This document shows positions 34,625 through 45,332 of a DNA stretch of 64,000 nucleotides, piece after piece. This DNA comes from Turbatrix aceti (Eukaryota; Nematoda; Chromadorea; Rhabditida; Panagrolaimidae). The position numbers and the translations under genes are program-made. The DNA is taken from the NCBI GenBank assembly GCA_963969345.1, contig OZ017767.1, forward strand, positions 11,600,471 through 11,664,470, given 5' to 3'. The notes beneath the pieces are model-generated. The model saw only the letters and a list, made by a program, of their open reading frames with translations. It did not search any database and was not told the origin of the DNA. Every line of letters begins with the position of its first letter. Within the stretch, counting starts at the first letter, position 1.

Positions 34625-36447
34625 TTATCACCTGAAATGTGAAGTTGAAAAAAAAATATAACACAAATTTAAAATTGAAATCGCCTCGTTTAAAAAAAAA
34701 TTGTCATAAAAAATGTTTATTTATTTCATTTATTTATTGCATCGTTACACAGTGGTTAGTTATCATTAGATCAGATGTTAGGAGGCACACATTGTGTGTA
34801 GGTTTTTTCTTAAAATCGATTTTTTAAATTTTTTTAAAACAAGTGCTTGATTTGAACACGGAAGTTTCATGTATTCAACAGCCTTGGTAACAAATAAATA
34901 TAAGTATAAGGAACGAGTGTATAACGTCATTCTACCATGGCCATGGTAGCATTAAAACAATTTTAGAAGTCTTATAATTTAATTTCAAAAATCACTCACC
35001 AACCATAAAAAACTTTTAAAATTTGATTTAACTTGAAGGCATCAGGGGAAAAACAATTTTTGCACGTAGCTGAAGGTACAAAATGTTACAGAACAACCAC
35101 AAATAGTAAAGAAATATTATTTTTGTACTTAAAGTAATTGGTAAAATAAAACGATTGAAAACTTTATGATTTTAAATTATATTTTAGGGAATATAAAAAA
35201 AATGAATTTGATGTGTCGTCAATTGTAAAAAAATCAGACAACATTTTTAATAAAAAAATTTATAGCCTTAAAATCAATACAGTTTTTAAGACATGTACAT
35301 AAGAACATGGCACTATAAAAACAGTCTTCGGGGTAAAAAACGTAAACATGAAGTATAAAATTTATTACAGTATCATAAATTCAATTTCAAACAAGCATGT
35401 AGAAATACTTTTGCGCGTGCACTTTTGCGTCAAGAAGACGTATATGTACCTGACTTGACACATACGAAGCTCCGTCTTGGCATTCTCACCTAAACACTTT
35501 AACAAACAACAACTTATTCAACAATCCTAGAAACGCTCTCAAGTAGCAAAAAACGTGCCAACAGCATTTTTTTCTTCAAATACTTACGAGGATAAACACG
35601 TGCCAGAAACTCCATTAGTCTTCCGGAAGCTGTAGAAAAACGGGCATAAAACTTTGATTTGGTCGTAATTTTTTTGTTTTATATGAATGACCTTACTGTG
35701 GTGCAGACTGTACTTGGAACAACCAAAAAACAATATTTGTGAGAAAAAAAGACATACTAATAGACATGCATAACGATCACAGTAAAAACGTGCGAAATTG
35801 CATGGAAAGTTTTTATAAAGCGCATAGACATGGGAATTTTTTACGGCATCAAAGAATTTGAAGACGCAATACTTGTTTGAGATGCGTAAACATAAATAAT
35901 ATCGATCAAATATTGTTCTACGCCCCCTTAAACTATCGTACTTTCCAAAAACTATTTGTTATATTTTTGCTACATATGTATTTGTTGCCTAGGTTTCTGA
36001 TGCAACAACTTTTATTGCAAAAAAATGATTTCTTAAAATTGTACAAATTTGTAAAAATAATTTATTTATCATATTTTTTAAAACTGTTTGTGTTGTTCTT
36101 TGTTTGTGTTTGATTCTTTTTGTTTGTGTTTGACAACGTTGAAAGTCGTTAACTAGCCTGTGTATTCCGAGCAGTGAACAATTATCGCCGCGCTAACTCA
36201 CGTTAGCGTTGTGTACTTGTTGTTATTTTTTTATTTGTTGATTTGCTCTTTGTGCACTCTTTTTTTTTCTCAGCGCACACAAATCAAGATCATTTTGTCT
36301 TTTTCCCAACGCAGACAATTATAAATATTACCCAGTCCCAGTGAAAAAACAGCCCTCTTGTCCGTCATCAATTGATCTTTTCATTTGGCACTATATTATG
36401 ATACAAAAATTAAGTCAGTCATTAATTCGGTTCGTACTAGAAAACAA
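34625..36447. other. Gene-free stretch
   Basis: No gene is seen. A perfect 18-bp palindrome, CTACCATGGCCATGGTAG, lies at 34932-34949, and short TTTGTGTTTG repeats at about 36080-36135. The 3' end of the isocitrate lyase transcript lies at the right margin. Confidence 0.5.
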
Positions 36448-37820
36448 TTAACCAGAAGCAGCAGCATTGACCTCGGTTTCGAACTGGGCCTCTTCGGTTG
36501 AGCCCTTGAGGGCAACGGTGGAGGATTCGCCTCCAGCGATGGCAGTCGCGACGTAGTCAAAGTAGCCAGTACCGACTTCACGCTGATGCTTGACAGCGCT
36601 GTAGCCCTTGGCCTCGGCGGCGAATTCGAGCTCCTGGAGTTCGGAGTATGCGGCCATGCCGCGGGCCTTGTAACCGTGGGCAAGATCGAACATGGAGAAG
36701 GAGTTGGTGTGGAAGCCGGCGAGGGTGATGAACTGGTACTTGAAGCCCATGGCTCCGAGTTCGCGTTGGAACTTTTCCATGGCCTGAGGGCTGAGATGCT
36801 TCTTCCAGTTGAAAGACGGCGAGCAGTTGTAGGCAAACAATTGGTCGGGGAATTCCTTGCGGACGCCTTCTGAGAATTCACGGGCCTCTGCCAAGGAAGG
36901 GTTGGAGGTCTCCATCCAGAGCATGTCAGAGTACGGCGCGTAGGCGATACCACGGGTGATGCAGGATTGCATGTAGTTAGAGTCTTTCAGGCGCCAGAAG
37001 CCTTCGGGCGTGCGTCCGGCGTCGCGGTCGATGAAGGGGTGATCGCGTTCGTCGATGTCATTGGTCAGGAGACGGGCTGACTCGGCATCGGTACGGGCGA
37101 CGATAATCGTGGGCGTGCCGCAGACATCGGCAGCGAGGCGGGCTGCGTTGAGATGGCGGACGTTCTCTTCGATGGGGATAAGAACCTTGCCTCCCATGTG
37201 GCCGCACTTCTTCTCAGATCCGAGCTGATCTTCAAAGTGAACACCCGAAGCACCGGCCTCGATGTAGGCTTTCATGAGTTCATAGCAGTTGAGGGAGCCA
37301 CCAAAGCCGGCTTCGGCATCAGCGACGATGGGGACGTAGTAGTCACGCTTGGCGGTGTAATCATCAGATTCAACACACTCAATCTGATCGGCACGACGCA
37401 GGGATTTGTTAATGCGTCGGGCAAGTTCGGGACCCGAGTTTGAGGGGTAGAGCGACTGATCAGGGTACATGTCGCCGACGGAGTTAGCGTCGGCAGCGAC
37501 CTGCCAACCCGAGAGGTAGATTGCCTGGAGTCCTGCACGGACCATCTGAACGGCCTGATTACCCGTCTGAGCACCCAGAGCGGCAACGAAGGGCTCGGTG
37601 TTGATGAGTTGCCAAAGCTTGTTGGCGCCACGCGAAGCAAGCGTGTGTGCTACGTCGACCGAGCCTCGGAGCTTGAGGACATCGTTAACTTCGTAGTTGC
37701 GCTTCTTTCCGGCATACCGGCCCTTGGGAGCGGCTTTGATGATCTGAATCAATTTTTTATTTTGACGAATTCTTAGAAATTTCAACTTACATTGTAAAAG
37801 TTTTTCGTTGCCTGGCTCAT
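36448..37820 (-). CDS. icl-1: Isocitrate lyase, stand-alone
   Basis: Isocitrate lyase splits isocitrate into glyoxylate and succinate, the first step of the glyoxylate shunt, which lets nematodes make sugar from stored fat. Exons are 37791-37820 and 36448-37743; 441 residues. The catalytic loop KKCGH (188-192, with the active Cys190) is intact, as are [25 protein letters not shown] and the C-terminal [16 protein letters not shown] segment. At 441 residues it has the compact bacterial-type length, without the roughly 100-residue insert of fungal and plant enzymes. In Caenorhabditis elegans this activity is fused to malate synthase; here the reading frame stops right after the lyase domain and no malate synthase is in the window. 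Confidence 0.95.
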
Positions 37821-40608
37821 GATGAAAAGATCGTTAACATAAAAGTAAAAGGATCTGAAACACAAATTTTAGCCAATCTGACTTTAATGCAAGCAGATGA
37901 AAAGCACCACGACAGAGAACAACAAAATTGTAACAAACTGACAAGAGACTAAGTTAGACCAATCGCTTATATACACAAGATACGAGCCAGACACGCAACG
38001 AAAGACGCACACGATACCTGTTGTTGTCTTCCCATCGCATCAGTCTGTTCAAAGAGCAGGGTTGTACTTCAGTTGATACTTTGATCGGACTGCTCTTGGC
38101 TCTCGTCTCGGCAAGATGCTTTTTTTCAAATCGTTCTTTGACGCCCTGCAGGAGGAGAACAAATGATGCACCAAAGGACAAGCATCTTTTACCACTGATC
38201 TCGCTGCCCTTCAGCTGAGGAAAAAAGTGACAAACATTTTTTTGTCAGACAGACACAAAGCTCAAGACTTTGATATTTTTGAGGAAATGATTTCCTTAAA
38301 ATTTAATTCTACAAAAATAGTATCAAAACCATTGCCAACATTTTCTGGAGTCATGTTCAAATAGATGATCTCGGTCTTTGGTTGTTGTGTGTTATCACGG
38401 TACTCATAGTGCGCCAGATAGAAGTAAGACAAAGAAACCGGTTGTTTTTCACGTATGATTTTTTCGACTAGTCAATCTTTTGTCGACTTTGTTTTCATTT
38501 TTCAATTTTGTTAAAATTAGAAAGTGCATAATTAAAATCAATGGATGCATGCCAATGATTTGTTTTGCAGACATAAATAAACTCAAGGATGATTATTTGG
38601 AGCTTGTTAGTGAAAAGTAAAAGAAACAGGTGATCGATCAAGTAAGTACGACGGAGAAAAAGATTTTGGCCCCAAGGACAGTGAGTCGGGGGTGCATTTT
38701 TTTCACAAAGACTGAAACAAAAGTTTTTTTTGAAAGGTGCTTTACATTTATAATTTTTTTAATTTTTAAAAGCAAATGAATGATTTTGTGAAAATACCCG
38801 GGGTACAACCGCCGTATTCCACGCAGGGGACAAAGTTGATGAATGTAGTTTATTCGTTGCTCGCAAACCTCGTCTTGACCACTCGCACGGTGATTCAAGG
38901 ACTACAGAGGCAACACCGGTATACTATCCCAACTAAGCCAAAGATGGCACTGCGTGTCGTCCTTATATTGAACAAAAAAGGGAAGGGGACAATACAACAA
39001 TGGAGTCGTATTCAAATGTTCGAGTCGTTATCGCCGCGCGAACGCCGCAGAAACAGATTCGCAGCGATAACGTCCGGAGCGACTGCGGCAAGTGGGAATG
39101 TCGCCCGGTAGGGCACGGTGAATCGCTCGCATTCTCAAAAGATGCGACAGATTTACAAACATTTTCACTTGCTTAAAAAATAATAATTTTAATTAATACA
39201 ACTTGCTAAAAATAATATGTTTCGAGCCGCATTAAAAATTTTTTGTATAATTTTTTTTCATTTTGATAATAAAAAATTTATTTTTTATAACTTGTAATTT
39301 CTGTTTTCTTAAAAGCTTTTTTATTTTTTGTCTTTGATTTTTTTTACCTGTATTTTCAAAGACATGATTATGGCCATTTGTTCATTTTTTTAAATCTCAC
39401 AAAAATCCAAGCCGATAGAAACGCTTCACCTTTGATTTCTTCCTAAAACCAGCAAAAAAGCATACTTTGATCCCATTTCGGTGACTTTATGAGAGTACTT
39501 TGGTTGCTTAGCTTTATTTTTACCGATTTTCAAGACGCCTTCGATCACCTCGCGTTGCAGACACGTTGTTCGACCAGAAAACACACATACACACACCCCA
39601 TGATTAGTCAACTATTTTTTTCTTCATCAAGCATAAGATCACTTTCTCAGTGTTCTTTGGTGTTTTTTTTCTGACATTCGAGGTAGGTCCGTAGTTTGTA
39701 GAGTCAGGGTACTGCACGTACAAAGATGATGGGGACAACAAATACTTTACTTTACTTAGCGCGCCCAATATCAGGCAAAAGAGAAGCCAGTTCACAATCA
39801 GGAAAACAGATCGTCGGTATTTGTCTTAAGGCAATCGGCTGCATGCTCGTGTTTTGCAAGCAAGTGGAGTCACCTGCAATTCAGAATTTTATCAATGATT
39901 GTAAGATGTTGCATTGAATACAGCGATCACAGGAATCGCAAATAAAATTGGAAGGACAATAAAAACAAATGATATGAATTTATTAGGTGCACATTAAAGT
40001 GATAAAACTATGAATTTTTGTCAAAACAAGTCATACATTCTATAAATAACTTTAAATGGTTTCGTGAAACAAAAAAACTATGCACAACTTATTTTCATTA
40101 TGGTTTGCAATTTCATTTCATTGTTTTAAAATAATTCCGCAAAAAATGGTTTCAGAATTTGTATTGCTAAAAAAACAAGACACAAAACATTCGTAAATTC
40201 TACTTCCGTGTTTTCAATTTGCACTTATATACAATTAATGATAGTCGCAACAATATGTATGTGTCATATCACAGTCAATGTTAGGTGCAAACGCATAGGA
40301 AATGACGCAGTATTCAGTTGTTAGTAATACTGATGTAACGATCAAACGCCAGAGGATAAGAAGAATATTGCATTTGGAGGACGACCTAGCAGACCTATTT
40401 ATTTGAGCTTAATCTGGAGAGATAGTATTTGCCTTTAGCGGCAGTGTAGAACGCATAAGACCTTAACAAACAGGTATATTAATATATACAATAAAAAAAC
40501 ACATACCTAACGGATGCGCATAATCCTTGTCAGCCTAGGTAGTATTTTCCGGGGGCATCACATTCATATTACGGCATACAATTTTTCTTGTAGTATTGTT
40601 TTAAAAAA
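37821..40608. other. Gene-free stretch
   Basis: The left part must carry the promoter of isocitrate lyase and the right part that of receptor 7. An open frame of 111 codons at 38776-39111 has no domain, signal peptide or splice support, so I do not annotate it. A short CACACATACACACACCCC run lies near 39580. Confidence 0.5.
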
Positions 40609-41682
40609 ATGAATTTCTGGAATGTTCACAGCGCCAATGCCTACGCTGGATCTGCTGTTGGAATTACACTCAATATATTTCTATTAATTTTAGTTCATCA
40701 AGTTTACGTTCCCGGTGTCAATGCGTATAATTTTATTTTCATCCAAACGCATGTTATCGACATTTTATGCACAATTTTACAAACTCTGCTACTGCCGGTA
40801 AGCCAACCTCTGCCGTGTTCAAATTTAGTGTACAAAAATGTTTTACTTTTAGACTGATGTTGTTTTTGACAATTCGGTACTGGTGATTACAAATAATGGA
40901 ATGATGCCGCTGACAGAAAGCATGCACATATTGCTTACGGCACTATACATTTCTGCAATACACCTTCAAAATATGTCTGTGGCAAGCGGATTTTTTTTTC
41001 GATACCGTAAAATTGTATATGGTCAGGAATTTACGCTTCGTTATGGCCTGGTTCAAGAAACAGTTTTATTTGTGTTAACTTTTACACTTGTTCTTGGGTT
41101 TTATTTTACATGTTATCCTATTTATAATTCTCAGAACTTGGTGCGCATTACAAAATTATTTGATACTAAAGAATTTTACATCAGCGTAGTGTTTAACAAG
41201 GTATGATTTAGATTGTACCATGCCTGAGTTGTTTTTATAATGTTGCATGTTTTTAGAACATACTGAAATCCATGATCACGGTGATCTTAACTGCAATTTT
41301 CTACGCAGCACTATACTTTATTAATGTATTTTGTTACATTTTGGTTCAACGACATCTCAAGACAAATAAAAGTAGCATGTCAAAACATACACTGAAAATT
41401 CATTCTCAAATAAATCAGACATTAGTAATTCAAGCTCTGGTTCCGTTTATTTTTAGCATGATTCCTTTTTTATGTTTTGTCTATGCCTATGTCTTTGCAT
41501 CGGACAGCGATATGGATTCTCTATTTTCAAGTGTTCCATTTTTAGGAATATCTTGGATTCCAACATTTAATGCACTCACTGTTTTGTTTTCTGTAAAAAT
41601 GTTTAAAAAGAAGATGTTTGATTTTCTTGGTTGTGGGCGGCTTGGCAAAGAAGTTGTTATATCGGATATAAGTGTTTTTTGA
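40609..41682 (+). CDS. Serpentine chemoreceptor 7 (tandem cluster)
   Basis: A 320-residue 7TM receptor, first of four tandem copies. Exons are 40609-40797, 40853-41200 and 41257-41682. Cluster signatures: VHSANAYAGSAVGITLNIFL (N-terminus/TM1), VPGVNAYNFIFIQTHVID (TM2), VASGFFFRYRKIVYGQEF (TM3/loop), SMSKHTLKIHSQINQTLVIQ and WIPTFNALTVLFSVKMFKKK (TM7). The tail LGCGRLGKEV has a cysteine that could be palmitoylated. A 79-bp tract of exon 3 is identical to receptor 8. Confidence 0.9.
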
Positions 41683-42181
41683 TTCATTGTTTGTTGTCCA
41701 ATTTAATCTGTCTACCTTCCGTCTGTCTAAATACTGCCAAAGGAACGTTCATTAATTTAAAATATTTTGCGTAGGTTGGTTTGTAACTATTCTTGTAGCC
41801 GACGTGTTGATCAGGTAATAAAGAAAAATGGCGCCAGCAGTGGTTGCATTTGAAAAATTATACTAAATATGTACATATTGTGTTTTGCACTTCTGCGCGT
41901 AAAAAGTGACGCAAAGTTACAACATTTATCGTAAGCTACAGGAGATTGTAGCTTAAGAGCGTAGATTTTATCACGAGTGCAAGTGCACACTGCACCACGA
42001 CCGGAGTAAACAAGTGCAAGCGCAATTAAGTATATAAATGTTGCCATTAGCACTTTTCCGGTTTAACTATTGAACTATTATTAACAAATAGCATCGATAA
42101 GCCAGTGCAATTTGCATCAAAATTATCGTTATCATGATTGCATTTTACTTTTTGTTTTATATATTGCGGTATAGTGCAAAA
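41683..42181. other. Spacer between receptors 7 and 8
   Basis: No convincing gene. A minus-strand frame at 41811-42053 starts with a hydrophobic stretch but lacks other support. Confidence 0.5.
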
Positions 42182-43251
42182 ATGAATTTTTGGCAAATTC
42201 ACTGCGCCAACGCATACGCTGCATCTGTTATAGGATGCACCCTGAATATATTTCTATTGTATTTGATACATAGAGTATACGTTCCAGGTGTCAATGCGTA
42301 TAATTTTCTTTTTATCCAGACGCATGTTATTGACATTGTGTGTATAATTTTACAAGTGATACTTCTACCGGTAAGTTATTAAAAATTTACCATTTCTGGA
42401 AAAACAAAAATATTTGAACTTCAGGCCAATGTCGTTTTCGAAAGTTCGGTACTGCTGATTACAAGCAATGGACTATTGCCGCTGACGCATAACATGCATA
42501 TAGTGCTTACGGCACTATACGTTTCTACAGTAAACCTCGAAAATATGTCTGTAGCCAGTGGATTTTTTTTTCGATACCGTAAAATTGTATATGGTCAGGA
42601 GTTTACGCTTCATTATGGAATGATTCAAGAACTTGTTTTATTTTTGTCAGTTTGTACGCTGATTCTTGTATTTTATTTTACATGTTATCCTATTTATAAT
42701 TTTCAAAGTGTGTCGCACGTTGCAAGATTATTCGATACTAATGATTTTTATATCAGCATAGTGTTCGACAAGGTACATATTATTTATAAATAAAACTACA
42801 GTTAATATATAATATACGTTTTTAGAACACAGCAAGATCAATGGTTGTTGTGGTTTTCGCGGCATTTGTCTACACTGCGATATACTTTATTAATGTATTT
42901 TGTTACATTTTGGTTCAACGACATCTCAAGACAAATAAAAGTAGCATGTCAAAACATACGCTGAAAATTCATTCACAAATCAATCAAACATTAGTAATTC
43001 AAGCTCTTGTGCCGTTCATTTTTAGCCTAATTCCAACATTATGTTTTGTATACGACTACTTGCATACATCAGACAGCCATGTTAGCGCTAGATTGTCAAC
43101 TATTTCACTTATGGGAATATCATGGATTCCAACGTTTAACGCGCTTACTGTTTTGTTATCGGTTAAAATGTTTAAAAAGAAGATGCTCGATATTCTTGGA
43201 TGTGGGCGTCTCAGCAAGCAAGTAGCTATATCAGATATAAGTGTTTTTTGA
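42182..43251 (+). CDS. Serpentine chemoreceptor 8 (tandem cluster)
   Basis: A 320-residue receptor with exons 42182-42370, 42425-42772 and 42826-43251, the same lengths as receptor 7. The start at 42182 (MNFWQIHCANAYA) was chosen over an upstream in-frame ATG at 42134 because all cluster members begin MN[FI]W. Signatures: ASGFFFRYRKIVYGQEFTLH, SMSKHTLKIHSQINQTLVIQ, WIPTFNALTVLLSVKMFKKK and tail LGCGRLSKQVAISDIS. Closest relative: receptor 7. Confidence 0.9.
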
Positions 43252-43891
43252 TTCACTGTTTGTTATTTTATCTCATCTCACCTTTCTAACTTTTTCCCTC
43301 TCTCAAGCCGCGGCGGTTTATAACAGTCAAATTTATTCAGAAATATGAAAACTGCAGTGAAACAAATTTAACGCCAATGACAGCCCTATCTTTGGTAATA
43401 ATACTGATTCTGAACTTGCTATCTACAACTTCTGAAAAAAAATTCAAGCATTGATAGTTGTGATTAATTGACAATAAACTTTTTAAAGTTAACAATTTCT
43501 TTTGTTGATGAATTTATTTAACCACGGATTATTTATTTTAACAATTTCACAAAGAATTTTCGAGTATTTTCATTAAAAAGAGCAATCAAGAATGATAATG
43601 AATTTGCCCTAATGCCAAGTGATAGAATGCGAAGAATACTTGTTTTGTCTTCAAAATTATGGGTATAACACTAACACAAGGATGCAAAGTACTACTCGTC
43701 ATATCTTTTACTGTAACACAAATGTAACTCATCGCTACACAAACAGGAAATGCTTTCTAATATTTGTAATAATGCCAACAAGCTCAGACACATGTTATAT
43801 ATAGGTAAAATAACAGGTGTACTTATATAAATTGTATGTACTTTGTGTAATATTCATTATTCTTATTTTTATTGTTGTCTAACGCCAAAAA
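43252..43891. other. Spacer between receptors 8 and 9
   Basis: AT-rich; nothing recognised beyond the expected promoter of receptor 9. Confidence 0.5.
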
Positions 43892-44975
43892 ATGAATATC
43901 TGGCAAACTCACTGTGCCAATTCCTATGCTGGATCCGCTGTTGGAATTACGTTGAATATCTTTTTACTGTATTTGATACATCAAGTTCACGTTCCCGGTG
44001 TTAATGCTTACAATTTTTTATTTATACAAACGCATGTTATTGACATTGGATTGTCCGTTTTACAGGTTCTTATTATGCCGGTTAGTCAGGATTGCAGTGT
44101 TCTGCATTTCATGATTTTTTTAACAACAATTAAATAAAATGTTTAGAGTGATATTGTTATTGACAGTTCAGTTCTATTGATTACAAACAATGGAATATTG
44201 CCTTTAGCACAGCGTGCCCATGTATTGCTTACGGCGTTGTACATCGCAACTGTACATCTCGAAAACGTGTCCGTGGCAAGCGGATTTTTTTTTCGATACC
44301 GTAAAATTGTTCATAGGCAAGAATTTTCGTTTCGATATGGTCTTATTCAGGGTCTTGTTTTATTGTTGTCCGTTTTTACGCTAACAGGGGGATTTTATTT
44401 TACCTCATATCCGTCATTTAGTAATTTACAAACCCACACACGTATTGCACAGTTTTTTCAAACAAACAAGTTTTTTATCAGCATTGTGTTCAATAAGGTT
44501 TGGCTTAATTTTTGAGTATGTGCAACGCATAAAAGTTTTTCAGAACAACATTAAATCTATGATCGTAGCAGTCTTATCAGCGATTTTCTACGTTTTTCAT
44601 TATTTAACCATTGTTCTTTGTTACTATTTAGTTCAAAAACATCTTGCAAAAAATAAAAGTAGCATGTCAAAACAAACGCTGAAAATTCACTCCCAGGTCA
44701 ATCAAACGCTAATAATCCAGGCTCTTGTACCCTTTATTGGTGGCATGCTTCCGGTAATATGTTTTACCTACGTTTACTTGTTTTCTTCATTTGATGGTAA
44801 CGAAACAAACTCTCTTCTTTCAAGTATTTCACTTTTGCTATTGTCGTGGATTCCGGTGTGTAACGCACTAACTGTATTGCTTTCAGTGAAAATGTTCAAA
44901 AAGAAAATGCTTGATTTCCTTGGTTGTGGAAGTCTCAGCAAACAAGTTGTGATATCAGAAATCAGTATTCTATGA
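43892..44975 (+). CDS. Serpentine chemoreceptor 9 (tandem cluster)
   Basis: A 323-residue receptor with exons 43892-44080, 44147-44497 and 44544-44975. Signatures: MNIWQTHCANSYAGSAVGIT, VPGVNAYNFLFIQTHVID, VSVASGFFFRYRKIVHRQEF, SMSKQTLKIHSQVNQTLIIQ, WIPVCNALTVLLSVKMFKKK and tail LGCGSLSKQVVISEIS. Intron 1 uses a GTTAGT donor. Together with receptor 10 it forms a sub-pair (FVSIVF-like and VFHYLTIVLCYYLVQKH segments). Confidence 0.9.
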
Positions 44976-45332
44976 GTCATTGTCATTTGTATTTATTTTG
45001 ATATCTATAAAGTTGTGAGAAATCATTTGAAGAGAAGGGGAAGCTCGAAACGATTGGTCCCGTACATTTGTATTTGTCTTTTGTTTGTTAACAACGTACA
45101 AAATTTTGATTACCTCTTTATGATTAATCATAACTACATGACTCACTCTAGAAAAATACGTCATGTCCGTTAAGAGGATGCGCACTACAAGAAATACAGC
45201 ACCACTAATAGCACACATCTGCATTAACAGGAAACACTCTTTGATATTTTACAATGGCACAGAAAACTGTTTACGGGGTTAATACTTATTGTTACACATT
45301 GTCCATTTGCTTTATGTTGTGTAATACAAAAT
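44976..45332. other. Spacer between receptors 9 and 10
   Basis: Nothing recognised other than the expected promoter. Confidence 0.5.

Noticed and set aside
36396..36953. 185-codon minus-strand frame rich in Pro, Ser and Arg
   Set aside because: It lies in another frame of the isocitrate lyase exon, which is strongly supported.
38776..39111. 111-codon plus-strand open frame
   Set aside because: Basic composition, no domain, no signal peptide, no splice partners; could be chance.
41811..42053. Possible small secreted Cys-containing peptide on the minus strand
   Set aside because: Only a hydrophobic start and four cysteines; no paralogue, no promoter and the end looks random.
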